Source: Alisma plantago-aquatica (taxonomy: Eukaryota > Streptophyta > Magnoliopsida > Alismatales > Alismataceae). Taken from it: a stretch of DNA of 64,000 bases. The position numbers and the translations under genes are program-made. Where the stretch lies: positions 264,005,001 to 264,069,000 of the forward strand of contig OY856414.1 of NCBI GenBank assembly GCA_963693085.1, in the 5' to 3' direction. A model generated the notes under the pieces. The model was not told the DNA's origin. It worked only from the letters and a program-made list of their open reading frames with translations, and did no database searches. Of the stretch, positions 12,314 to 28,221 are shown in pieces (the stretch's first letter is position 1; each line of letters opens with the position of its first letter).

Positions 12314-13650
12314 GAGTTTGCCGATGTGTTTCCTGATGAGTTCCCTAGTGTTCCTCCACCCCGAGAGATTGATTTCAAGATTAATCTAGTCCCAAGAACA
12401 CAGCCAGTTGCATAGACGCCGTATAGGATGGTTCCAGTAGAGATGGAAGAGCTTAAAAAGTAGCTGCAAGAGTTATTGGAGAAAGGTTTCATCCGACCAA
12501 GTACGTCGCCTTGGGGTGCTCCAGTGTTGTTCGTCAAGAAGAAGGATGGATCGATGCGGTTGTGTATAGATTACCAATAGTTGAACAAGGTCACGATCAA
12601 GAACAAGTACCCGTTACTGAGGATAGATGATCTGTTCGATCAGTTGCATGGTGCTACAGTGTTTTCAAAGATCGATCTATGGTCCGGATATCATCAGTTA
12701 AGGATTAAGCCAGATGACATACCAAAGTCAGCTTTCAGGATGAGGTATGGTCATTTTGAGTTCGTGGTTATACCGTTCGGGCTAACCAATGCACCTGCTG
12801 CTTTCATGGATTTGATAAACAGAGTGTTCCATCCATTCTTAGATCAATTTGTTGTAGTCTTCATAGATGACATATTGATCTATAGTCAGGATAGGCAAGA
12901 GAATGAGTGACATCTTCGACTAGCGTTGACTCTTCTTCACCAACATCAGTTGTATGCCAAGTTCAGTAAGTGTGAGTTCTGGTTGGAAGAAGTAACCTTT
13001 TTGGGTCATGTGATATCTGCAGAAGGAGTCAAAGTGGACCCGAAGAAGGTGGATTCCGTTGCAGATTGGGAGCAACCGAAGACGCAGACAGAAGTTTGTA
13101 GTTTCCTGGGTCTAGCGGGATACTATCGGAGGTTTATCAAGGACTTCAGTGCGATTGCGTTGCCAATGACAAAGCTGACTAGGAAGAATGTACCTTTTGT
13201 CTGGGATGACCGTTGTCAGCAAGATTTCCAAAGTCTGAAGGAAAAGTTGACCAGTGCTCCATTATTAATCCTGCCAGAGTCTGGAAAGGGCTATGTTGTC
13301 TTCTGTGATGCTTCCAAGAAAGGTTTGGGTTGTGTGCTGATGCAGGAAGATCATGTGGTTTCTTTTGCTTCACGACAGCTTAAGAAACACGAGGAGAACT
13401 ATCCGACTCATGATCTGGAGTTAGCAGCAGTGGTTCATGCGTTAAAGATTTGGAGACACTATCTTTACGGGGAAGCATGTCAGATCTTTACGGATCATAA
13501 GAATCTGAAGTACATCTTTTCGCAGCATGAGTTAAACATGCGACATCGCCGATGGATGGAGCTAATCAATGATTACGACTGCACCATTGAGTATCATCCT
13601 GGTAAGGCGAATGTGGTAGCTGATGCGCTTAGCCGAAAGTCTTCTTCTCT
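12314..13650 (+). pseudogene. Chromovirus reverse transcriptase and RNase H domains
   Basis: RT begins with EFADVFPDEFPS and includes [21 protein letters not shown] and [12 protein letters not shown]. The polymerase motif is FIDDILIYS, with both catalytic aspartates retained (FIDD at 12860-12871). The connection segment [16 protein letters not shown] is at about 13105. RNase H follows, with FCDAS (about 13300), [24 protein letters not shown] and VADALSRK (about 13617). These give the family's acidic residues in order. Premature stops are at 12413, 12461 and 12578 (TAG) and 12908 (TGA). There is no frameshift. The enzyme copies element RNA into DNA and removes the RNA; the sequence is a well-preserved relic. 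Confidence 0.95.
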
Positions 13651-15241
13651 TTCTTCAAGGAAGGCACAGTTGAGTTCTCTGGTATGCCATAGATGGGATA
13701 TGTTTGTTTCCTTGCGACAGATGAATGTGCAGATGGAAGTCTCCTTGTTAGCTGGACTTTTAGCACGGATGCATGTCAAGCCTACACTGAGACAACAGAT
13801 CAAGGATGCACAACAAACAAATGATGTGGTACAGTTGATCAGATCAGAGTTTGACAGCGAAAAGTGTGATGGGTTCCATGAGTCCGAGGATGGGCTAGTT
13901 TGCTATCGTGATAAGATGGTGGTTCCCGATGCTGATAATCTGAGGAAATTAGTACTCGAGGAAGCACACACGTCGATGTATGCTATCCATCCATGTGTCA
14001 CCAAGATGTATCATAGTCTGAAGGACTTTTATTGGTGGCCCAGTTTGAAGAAAGATGTAGCTGAGTTCATGGCTAGGTGTGTAGTTTGTCAGCAAGTCAA
14101 GGTTGAGCATCAGAAGCCGGCAGGTACGTTGCAACCCTTGCCGATACCGCAGTGGAAATGGGATCATATAACCATGGAATTCATAGTTGGTCTACCCAGG
14201 ACAACTAGGAATCATGATTCCATTTGGGTTATAGTGGACAGATTGACGAAGTCTGCCCATTTCATACTGGTAATGACAACATATACAGCCGAGAAGCTCA
14301 CTCGAGTATATGTGGATGAGATAGTGCATTTGCACGGTGTACTAGCGATGATAGTTTCTGACAGAGGTCCTTAGTTCACGAGTCGTTTCTAGGAACAGTT
14401 GCACAAAACATTGGGAACGCAGTTGAGGTTCAATACCGCCTTCCACCCACAGACCGATGGACAGTCTGAGAGGACTATTCAGACTTTAGAAGATCTCCTT
14501 CGAGCTTGTGTCTTGCAGTTCCTAGGCAGTTGGGACATACACCTCAATTTGATAGAGTTTGCCTACAACAATAGTTATCAGCGGAGCATTGATATGGCTC
14601 CTTATGAGGCCTTGTATGGAAGGAAGTGCAAATCTCCTTTGTGTTGGTATGAGTCTGGAGAATATCAGCTTTTGGGTCCGGAGTTAGTACAGCAGATGAC
14701 AGAAAAGATCAAAGTGATACAACAACAGTTGAAAGCGGACCAGGAAAGGCAGAAGTCTTACGCAGACAATCGTCGATGACCCTTGGAGTTCCAGGTAGGA
14801 GATACAGTTTATCTTAAAGTCTCGCCGTGGAAAGGAGTGCTAAGGTTTGGCCGGAGGGGTAATCTAGCACCCAGGTATATGGGGCCTTATCCAGTCATAG
14901 CACGTGTTGGCAAGGTAGCTTACGAGTTAGAGTTGCCTCCAGAGTTGAACAGGTTACATCCAGTGTTCCATGTCAGTATGCTAAAGAAAAGTCATCCGGA
15001 TTCAGGAACAGTGATACTTCCAGACGAAGTTGAGCTTGATGAAGATGTGACCTACGAGGAAGGTCCAGTGATGATCCTTGACAGAAGGGTTAAGAAGCTG
15101 AAAAGGAAGGACCTGGTTCTTGTGAAGGTTCTTTGGCATCATCGTGGCATTGAGGAAGCCACGTGGGAGCTTGAGGAAGAGATGAGGAGGAAGTATTCCT
15201 TGCTTTTCTCTTCAGATTTTGGGCATGAAATACTTTTGTAG
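13651..15241 (+). pseudogene. Chromovirus integrase with C-terminal chromodomain
   Basis: The zinc-binding region runs from about 13963 ([18 protein letters not shown]) to CVVCQQ at about 14080. The catalytic core keeps the second acidic residue (VSDRGP) and the third (DGQSERTIQ). The first is Glu, not Asp, in [10 protein letters not shown] (codon 14177-14179). A cysteine replaces the usual glycine after HP in the zinc region. The GPY/F-like tail (RYMGPYPVI) and VFHVSMLKK follow. The chromodomain spans about 15060-15225 (ILDRRVKKLKRKDLVLVKVL, then EEATWELEEEMRRKY). Premature stops are at 14372 and 14390 (TAG) and 14777 (TGA). The natural end is TAG at 15239, ten bases before the 3' LTR. Integrase would insert the cDNA; this copy is inactive. 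Confidence 0.94.
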
Positions 15242-15251
15242 GGGGTTAGTT

Positions 15252-19263
<4,012 letters not shown>

Positions 19264-19268
19264 ATATC

Positions 19269-22200
19269 GATTTGGTTTAATCATGTAAGATCATAACTAA
19301 CCATAATAGGTCACTTTCATGCAAACATGGTCACATTTCCAAGTTATAGAAGCATTAAGTAGATAAATTTGGGATTAGAGTGACAAGTTTCATAAGCCTA
19401 ATGATTTGAAGTGTTAAGATACATGTTATAACATTAGAGAATGTCCTATCATGGTTAGATCCCAACAATCAACATATGCATTAGAGCATTTCAGGTGTCA
19501 TAAGTATGTTACAAGTAGTCAAAAGTTCTTAGAGTATGATTCATGGCATAAGAGCATACAATCTTAGTAAATCATGACACACAACAACATAATGACTAGT
19601 GATCTCAAAGGGGAATAATCATTTGATGATTAATAAAAGCAACATTCATGTTTTGATTAGGTATCATCATGCATTAGCATCAAAGATTAGTTTTAGGTCA
19701 AGATAGCCATTAGAGGCACATAAAGTTGATCCAAGTCATTATTCAACTCCAAAGTAGAGTAAATTACTAGTTTATAGGATTAGGGAAAATTTGATTATTG
19801 TTGACAATAGGAAAGCATAATATGACATAAACATCATGAAATAAGCATAAAGGTAACTCTTTTAGAGAAATTAGGTGAACCCTAAAAACTTTTTTATTGT
19901 GAAACACTTCTAAAAGATAGATCTAATTTTTTAATAAAAATGGTATATAACATTACTACTTTTGGGCGAATGGGTTAAGAAGTTACCTTTTTGAAAGTAA
20001 AACTCAAATTTATGCATTTTTTAGAGAGAAAGGAGAAAAAGGAAACAAATACCAAAAAAGGAATACTCGTTGGATGGGAATTTAGTATCTCTCCAAGTGT
20101 CATAGGGTTCAGGATGCGGATGGCATAGAATATGCACAACCAAGAATGTCTACTCTACTAGTCCTGGACCTCAAACTCACATAAGGGATAGGGGTGTGTG
20201 GCACCTTTCTACTTTCTGTCTCTCAGTCAGTCATTGATTCTAGCATAATGGGACCTCTTCTCGTGTGATCCCATGGAAAAGTTTTAGGTGTGTGGTGTGT
20301 GACGATTAGGTGAGACTCTAGTGAGTTTAATCAAGTGAGAGAGACATAGAGAGAGAGAGAAAGCTCAAGTTAGAGGGGAAGTGTGGGCCTGGGATGGGTG
20401 ATGTACACTCATTGGCTATCAATGTGCATGTGTGACTGTCGAGGTGTGTGTGGTATGAGTTGAAAGGGTGAGTGAGGGAAAGATAAAGAGAGAGAGAGGA
20501 TGAGAGAGGGAGAGTAAGCATGAGTGGAGAGGGAGATCTGGGGCCTTGAGGTTTGATTCAATGCTCACCGCAGCTTCTTAACCTTCCCACTAGGGTTTTA
20601 CAAAATCCTATTGCAACCAGGAGGTGCCAAGAAAAGGGGGGAACAAGGGGGCATGACTCTTGGGGGAGGTATGAGGAGCACAATGGATGCATAACGGAGC
20701 TGGTGGTGAGTTTCATAACAGATAAGGGGTTTGGATGGGATTTGTTAGGGTTTAGAGAGTTGAATGGCAATGGGGGAGTCAAAGGAAAGGAGAAAAATCT
20801 CCCTAGCCCCATCGTGAGGCCTATCACACCTCATTGGTGTTGACCAAGAGCTCGTAGGAAAACATGGGGTTAAGTATGGTCACTAGAGGAGCACAAGTAG
20901 CGTTGGATTGCCAATAAGGCTGGTGTACAACATTGCCCAATCCAGGGAAGATGATGACTTTACAGTCGTCGAATTTCACATGGATCTGAGGTGCATACAT
21001 CTAACTGCTCATGGGGGTCGGTGTGAGAAATTTGAATATAGGTAAAGAGATGAGAGAAATGGGTCAAAGAGTGTGTGTGCGTCTAAGACCAAAACGGAAA
21101 GCATATGGCCCAAAAGGGTAGGGAAAATGTCAACAAAATTAGGTTTAAAACTAGAACTTCAGACATGTGTATCTTTTTCATCCAAACTCAAATTTTAGAA
21201 AAACTTGGTATCTTGGAAAAATGAGAGTGTCCTTTACACAAAGCACCCAAGGTTAGGTAGAGAGAGACACATACATGAGATCCAATTAGGGATGAAGTGG
21301 TTATCATATAATGTTGCATGAAAGATAAGATATATGTTGAATTGGGTGTCACCTCAAGTCATATGTACCCCAGATAAATTCAAAAAGCATAAAAGCACAT
21401 AAAAGCATGGGATTTATGGATGAGAGAGAAAATTAGTGTGAAGACAAGAGGATATCACATGTATGAGGAGAGAGAAAATTCTAAGTTATCACTCTAATCT
21501 TTATGCTAGTCCATCCAATAACTAAACCAAGTTACAATATTAATAGTCATGTGTAATCCATAGCTTATTGCTTGAAAATAATTTGGAAGAATTTATTTTG
21601 TTTCATTTTCATATTTTTGTCCAGGTGTGTAATGTTGATATTGTGACTTTACTATAAAAATAGATAGAAGATGAGATCAAATGAAATTTTCATATTTGGG
21701 TGCACTTATTTTGTTAACCCTTTTAATATAAAGCATTGTTACTCCATCCAGTCGGCTCTTAGTCTGTACATAGGTCCAAGAGCTTAACTTATTGGCAAGA
21801 GACCCATAAGGCATGATTTGTCAGTTGCATTTGCATCTGTATTTTTCCATTTGCATTCTTTACTTTTAGATATTCATAGATGAGTTATGAAAGACACTCT
21901 CATTACATTCACCCTTCTTGGTGTACATTTGTACATGAAAAGTTGAAATGAAAGTATATGACTCTATTGTTATAGATATGAATTTAATGTAAAATAATTG
22001 ATATGTTTCGTGTAGTATAATTTATTTTTCTATCTAGTTTATATATGCATATTATACTTCGGCCAAGGAGAACGGTAAAGAAAATAGAAATAGAGAATAC
22101 ATAAGTGTTATATGTATTTTTGGATTAATGTATTCACTAAATAAAGTTGTGGCACATAAAGGTAAAAATAATAAGTGTTGGTTTAGTGTCACTAGCACTA

Positions 22201-23511
22201 TTCTCAAGTGTAGGTGATACAAGTTTAAACCTTGTTGTTGGTTTTATTCTTTCATTTCTAGATTTTAATGCCTTCTTAAAAAACCTTCTATTTGTATACA
22301 TTTGATATGTATACCTTTTATTTATATTTCAAATTCATTGTCTCATAAAGGGAAATGCTTTCCACTTAGGAATTTGTTTCTCTCAACCATCCTCATCTCC
22401 AAAAAATGACATTCAACTCATAGATTTTTTTAAAATTTAAACTTACTCCTTAGTAGCATATTGAAATCTCCAACTAGAGGTAGTATCTCAAATCATGAAC
22501 AAATGGGATCCCCAGTTAAGGGACTTGGTATTGAACCCTCAGTCATGTGATTTCGAATGAGAATGATCCCATCATACAATTTGACTCATTGTGTGAGTCT
22601 AAACACACAGTTTGGTGTGTGATTGACATGGGGTTTACATTATCAAGGTGGGTTCACCGAAGTACCTCTTCCTCGGGGTGATTCTACCATCATCCAAACA
22701 AAAATCTAGGATCTTATCATCCCTTTTGAAAATAGGTATAACTAGAGGTCTCTCTTCCATAATTTCCATACACCTATGTGTAGGAAAAAAGGATGTAAAG
22801 AAAACATTATATACAGAACCAAGTTACAATCATTAAGGACCAACAACCATGGTGCTTTGGTTATGGTTGATTATTTCTACAAAATATGTTGGTTGCTTTG
22901 ATATGACAGATGGTACGGAACAAATGAGATAAGAATGATTTTTTATTGTTATGGAACTTGGTGAAATACTCAAACTTTAGAGAAACAAAACAAAATACAT
23001 AAGCATACATGACCTTATCATTATAGCTTTTAGGATTTCATGAATAGTTGGCTAAAAAATTGTACCCTCCCTCTCACATAGAAATAACATGAAAAAATGT
23101 GAATGATATTAGTTTTTAGTTTATGAATATGATTCTTGTATAAGACCTTGCTGCATGTATTCTATGGTGGTGAGAGGCTTGACATTTCAACAAGCTAGGA
23201 TGGAAAACAAATTTGAGACTATTCGCCCTCTAAATATCCCATGATAATTGACTATTATGTGGTTTCCATAGGTTAGAGACAACTCCTCTCATTTTTTTTT
23301 GTAAAAAATGATTAAGACCACATAGACCTCTACTAGGAAAATGTTTCAAAGATGCATCTACATAAATTTAAGCAGTGATATAACAATATTTTGTCTAGAT
23401 GGATACTATTAAGCCTCCAAGACCATTAATACCACAAAGTTCATGAATCCTTGGATCCGCCTATAATTTAAAGGAAGAAAGTTTTCATTTTCATATAGTG
23501 TTCTATCTTAA
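19269..23511. other. AT-rich sequence with no supported gene
   Basis: This continues the sequence interrupted by the chromovirus. GAGA-rich low-complexity tracts lie at 20336-20364 and about 20470-20520. A somewhat GC-richer, gene-like stretch at 20540-20870 has open frames on both strands, but neither shows a recognisable domain. Nothing else could be assigned. Confidence 0.4.
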
Positions 23512-23837
23512 CTTTGAGCCATACTTGTTGAGGCATCAAGGCGACAAGGCGTGTTGCACACCTTGTGTCAAGGCGCACCTAGGCCTCGCCTAGGAGTCTT
23601 TAAGAAAATTAAAGTTTTATACAATTTTAATGATGTGTCTACATGTGTGATGATTTTTATCATATCTTGCTTCATATATATGTTATTTTACCTATATCTA
23701 TACATATGTTACTAGCTTTATATCATTTCATCCTTCATATATATGTTACATTGTGTATATATATATCTAGGTCAATCCATAGAGTTATGGTGAATCCACT
23801 GATATACATGGCTTATAGGTAGATAACAAATTTTTTT

Positions 23838-23880
<43 letters not shown>

Positions 23881-24565
23881 GTGTGTGTGTGTGTGTGCGT
23901 GTGTGTGTAATGTAAGCACAACTAAACCTGGAGATATAGAATTTCATTGTTTCATAAATATATGTAAGACTTTAAAAGTTATACTTGGATGCATATATGT
24001 AAATGTCATATTATGGGTATTTGAGGTTCCGTTAATATATAAAATAGACTCTTATATAAGTTCAATAATCCACTATACATCCATTTTAGACTTGAGTAAG
24101 GGAATAAGGGGAGAAGTGTTTAAAATAGCAATAATACATAATTTTGTTTCAGTAGATAATTTTCATTGGTTTAGGGTTATTTTCAACTTATATACATATC
24201 TTTTGCAGCTAATATGGCTTCTTGAAGTTCCAAAAATTAGTAAGAAGGGATTTATTATAAGTAGTAATGTATTTATATTTCCTTTGACTAAGTATTAAGG
24301 GGAAGAAAATACCTCAAATTGAGATCACATTCAGCCAACTATCAAGTAAATAATAATATTAATACCAAGAGTATTATCCAGAAAATAATGATATTGTAGA
24401 GCAAACATAGATAAATATACTTCATTTTAAAACAAGTGTATAGAATGGACACCTAAATATAGGTTCAAGGGTCAAAGAAATTCTTAAGGTGACATTTTGT
24501 TCAAGGCGTACCCCCTTGGGGCGCCTTGCCTCTTAGGTGTTTGCCTTGACAAGTATGCTTAGAGC
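23512..24565. mobile_element. Non-autonomous hAT-like DNA transposon
   Basis: The element runs 23520-24557 (1038 bp). Its ends are imperfect terminal inverted repeats: CATACTTGTTGAGGCA at the left and, as reverse complement of the right end, CATACTTGTCAAGGCA. Outside them are CTTTGAGC (23512-23519) and CTTAGAGC (24558-24565), matching at 7 of 8 bases. An 8-bp target duplication with CA...TG ends is the hallmark of hAT elements. CAAGGCG/CGCCTTG words cluster just inside both ends (23538-23600 and 24500-24550), as subterminal transposase-binding sites do in this superfamily. The interior is AT-rich with (AT)n and (GT)n tracts and has no transposase, so movement would depend on an enzyme supplied elsewhere. 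Confidence 0.82.
23840..23908. repeat. Compound (AT)n-(GT)n microsatellite
   Basis: About 18 AT repeats are followed by about 14 GT repeats with one GC interruption, inside the hAT-like element. They create an artificial open frame of Tyr-Ile and Cys-Val repeats. Confidence 0.95.
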
Positions 24566-25678
24566 GATGTAGATAATTTCAAAATGACATGGATTGTTAT
24601 TAGACAAAATCTAAACAATAAGACTTATGTCTATTTATAAGTATGTACAACCATATGTGAATCTTGGATTCCTACAGTTGTTGAAGATTGAAAATCACAA
24701 ATCACTTTAAGTATTTCCTCTAAAAATATCAAGAAGTATTGAGTCATTGTGTTGGTTGTTAAAAGATTTTACTTCTTCTTGTATCATTTTAAAATAAATA
24801 TAGGTTGCTAAAAATCAATGTCAAATGGTAGCTTGGTTTTATTAGAAACTAACCCAATGAATTTTGGTACTATTTACCTAGTTCAATTTGGTATCCTTAA
24901 TGCATTATTTTGTTTGATATGTTTGAGTACAATTCATAGTTTTCTTCCAAATTTCCCATTCATGTAATTATAAAATATAGATGAACAATGAATTTGTGTA
25001 TTAATAATAAGTAAATTGCATGAGTATTTGTTAAATTAGATTATTAGATTGTGTATTTATGTAATAATTCTATTTTTCTACTATAATATACAATTATATA
25101 ATTTATAAATATATCCATATACAATCCTTCAAAGTTGAGACCACTTTTTTGTTAATCAATGTTATTAATAATGCTAAATTTCCCCATGCTCCATCATATT
25201 ATATCCAATGTAGACTTAAAAAAATCATCATTTTATGTTGGATAATTATTTTTCAATGAGTATTTTCATTAAAGGAGTGTCCTAAAGAACATATCACAAC
25301 AAATTCATGAAAAATTATATGATTCTGTTATATATTTGAGCATATAATATCTACAAAGTAGTATACAATTACTACACATGATTATTGTCATATTTTGCAA
25401 CTTTCTAAATTTAAGTGGATTCCCCTCCCCCACAACATCTCAATTGCAGCTCCACCCCATCATACTTCCGACCATGGGATGGAATGCTAACTTTTTCAGT
25501 CAACTTAGATTGGTGTGGGACTAGAAATTCTTTGAAATTTTGGGGTAACTTCAAATAAGTTTATGTATAAAACATTGATGCAAATTAAGTCAATGAATTG
25601 GGATATTGTGATGATATTACATAAGATCACTAAAGTCATTTAAAAAATGAGATATATACATATATGTCACCTCAATAA

Positions 25679-25884
25679 ATAATGTCTAAAATACACAACA
25701 AAATATATTGTTTATGAATTTATTATAATGAAGTTTTATGTAGTATAGACATAATGTTTATGATAACTTACAACTAATCAGATAATGTGTAAAATACACA
25801 TCAAAACATATAGTTTATGAATTTATTATACTGAAGTTTTACACAATATAGACATAATGCTTATGATAACTAACAACTAACAAG
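25679..25884. repeat. Tandem duplication of about 103 bp
   Basis: The block starting AATGTCTAAAATACAC recurs 103 bp later with scattered differences. The shared word TAAAATACAC starts at 25687 and 25790. It is AT-rich, with no coding content. Confidence 0.85.
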
Positions 25885-26712
25885 TTAAGATTTACAATAT
25901 AAACACAAAACTTGTTGGGAATGCAACTAAATAACATACCAAAGTTTCCATGTATTTTTGTCTAATTTTTTAAACAATTCTTTGTAATTTTTGATCTATT
26001 GCTTAAAGGATCAAAATGAACCAAAAAATTTTACCAAATTGACGTAGATATACACAACATTGGTGATTGACATAGTAAATTTACATACATATTACTAGTA
26101 TTAGGTGTTATAATCCCCAACAAGTGAATATAATTGAAAAAACATAAATGTGTAAATAAGGTAGAATATGAGAGATAAAACGGCACTAGATGATAAATTT
26201 ACACCAAACCTTGCAACCAAAAGGTGGATCTAGTAGTGGATGAATATGTTTAGCAATTTTTCTCTTCAAAATAAGTAGAACTTAATAAAGATAATCATAT
26301 TAAGCCATAATAGTTATATTCCCAAGATAGAAGTATTTACTACTCTATTCTACAAAACGTCATCAATGTCATCAAAAGTCATCATTTAGGTAAGTCATTA
26401 ACTTTTCTTATTTTTTCAATTAAAATTGGACCAACCTCTCTGACATTTGAGTCGACATCGTCGATGTAGGTTGAAGTTTCTTTGAAATTTCATTGAAGAA
26501 TATATAAATTCACCCAATTTCGACTTTGATGGTTGTTGACATCGACAATATCTTTGAAATTTCGTCCAGTGTCGACAACATTTACTAGTATGCATCCCAC
26601 TACTTCCAAGGAAACTATCCTTTGTAAAACGATGATTACCTTTCAAAAATTCATTCAAAACAAAAGAAGATCTTATTTGCATTGTACATCAATGAAATAA
26701 GCATGCATTTGA

Positions 26713-26762
26713 TGCGGTCAGCTCAAGTGGTTGGAGAATTTACTTACGTTGGCACTCCACCA
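26713..26762 (+). other. Possible head of a tRNA-derived SINE
   Basis: GTCAGCTCAAGTGGTTGGAG resembles the internal A-box of a tRNA gene and the heads of plant tRNA-derived SINEs. A clear B-box (GGTTCGATCC-like) and a 3' A or T tail were not found, so this is a weak call. Confidence 0.2.
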
Positions 26763-27937
26763 GGAACAATTATTGTAGAAGGGTTTTACTTTGTGCGAGT
26801 AAAATAGAAAGAACTAGCTCTACAACTAAAATGCGTGAATCTAGTCTCAAACAAATAAAAAAGAACAAAGTGAGGCAGAAACCGTTACAAACAAACGGTT
26901 CAAGACTAGGCAAGTAAGACGCCGTCCAGATGCATTGTAAGAATACCTTCAAGAAAATGCGAACCATATGCCACCTTTAGGCCTCTCGTGTTCGCGATGC
27001 CAGTCAACCCACCAAGTTGGATAAGCTCTAGCTAGAAGCCTCATTGCGTTCATGTGATAAGTCAACTGGAAAAGGGGAATGAATAGACAACATGTTACGC
27101 GTTGTTGGGTTAACTAGTGTTGAGTTGGGCTGCTTGGGTAGATAGAAAGTAATCAAAAGTGAAGTGCAAGTGGAGTAGGAGTCATCTCCATCTACAACTT
27201 TTCTCCCGGTTGATGTTGACGTGTTGAGTGTGCAACTGCCTTTCGTTCATAGTTGATATTTTTCAAGTGGACGTTCTTAATTTCGAATGTGTATATCTGT
27301 GCATATACGCAACATCTAATGGAGCAAAACCGCTGATGCACTAAGTCTGTCTTCTCTGCGTTTTTCCACAGCCGGCTTTGTTTGGTAAGGATGGTGTGGG
27401 TCTAAAACCATAAGCTAGACCACCCTCAGAGGTGTGAATTTTTTTTAAAACCAGACTCGACCAGTAGCAAAGTCTCAACCAAATTAGTGTTTTCCAGATT
27501 GATTTAATTTGTTTTAGAGAAATACTTTTTAGTATTTACAGTTAGCATAGTGAACTTGGCCATTTTTTTAAATTGTTTCTAATGTGTCAAATAACTGGTA
27601 ATATTTAACTAATATCATCTAATCTAGTACAGTGACATAGAACTAATGATCGTATAAATTAACTGAGAAACTTTGCTTAGCCTATAAGCAAGAAGTATAC
27701 GATTTCAAATTAAGACATAATTCAGATGCAAGACACAATCATAATGCAAATATAGGAAATATCTCAAAAGTTTTGTGCAGAAAAAGTATAGAGGAAATTG
27801 TAATGCACCATGGGTTGGAGTTAATGCACCTCTTGGTTTAGATGATAGGCTAAAAAGTCAAAATGGCATGTTTGGCCATTTTAATGCCCATAATGGCATG
27901 TTCTTCATCTAAATTTCTAAAATGGCACATTTGCAGG

Positions 27938-28213
27938 GCAATACGTCTCCATTAGAGACGTATTGCTCTGTCTGAGGACAATACATCCCAGGGGGTGACG
28001 CATTGCCCCGCGGCAGAGAAATACGTCATGGCTGAGGACGCATTGTCCTGCGGTGGGGCCAATACGTCCGGAGGCGAGACGTATTACTCTGCGAGAGAGC
28101 ACTGCGTCTCCGATCCGGACGCATTAGTCCCACCGTAGAGCAATACGTCCCGGGTCAGGACGTATTGCACTGCTGTGGGACCAATACGTCAAACTTGCTC
28201 CAGGACGTATTGC
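27938..28213. repeat. Seven-unit 40-bp repeat in which every unit is a hairpin
   Basis: A CAATACGTC-like arm begins at 27939, 27979, 28019, 28060, 28100, 28141 and 28182, a period of 40-41 bp. Each is followed by its inverted partner, GACGTATTG. Unit 1 has perfect 12-bp arms, GCAATACGTCTC (27938-27949) and GAGACGTATTGC (27955-27966), round a 5-base loop. Unit 6 has perfect 11-bp arms (28140-28150 and 28158-28168) round a 7-base loop. Units 2-5 and 7 have mismatches, longer loops or both. The array is GC- and CG-rich in an AT-rich setting and ends eight bases before the LTR-like repeat starting at 28222. I know no named element that predicts it. Confidence 0.93.
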
Positions 28214-28221
28214 TGCCACAT

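Larger units (their letters stand above)
24566..27937. other. AT-rich sequence with no supported gene
   Basis: No gene is visible. A 103-bp duplication lies at 25679-25884. A GTCGAC/GAAATTTC-rich patch at 26440-26590 resembles words common in plant DNA transposons, but no ends were found. At about 26713-26760 a short stretch resembles a tRNA A-box. At 27770-27935 the word AATGGCA is repeated, with a partly palindromic AAAATGG...CCATTTT. Confidence 0.4.

Noticed and set aside
11018..14779. Stop codons in the chromovirus as programmed readthrough or a variant code
   Set aside because: Thirteen stops spread within conserved domains, plus a lost zinc-knuckle cysteine and a changed integrase residue, indicate decay rather than recoding.
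20553..20843. Possible host gene exon
   Set aside because: Both strands are open over the same stretch, with no recognisable domain, splice context or conserved motif.
23837..24298. Open frame of 153 codons beginning with Tyr-Ile and Cys-Val repeats
   Set aside because: It is created by the (AT)n-(GT)n microsatellite inside the hAT-like element and has no recognisable domain.
26770..26967. Minus-strand open frame with a hydrophobic stretch
   Set aside because: Short, without a start context or family match, in an AT-rich region.
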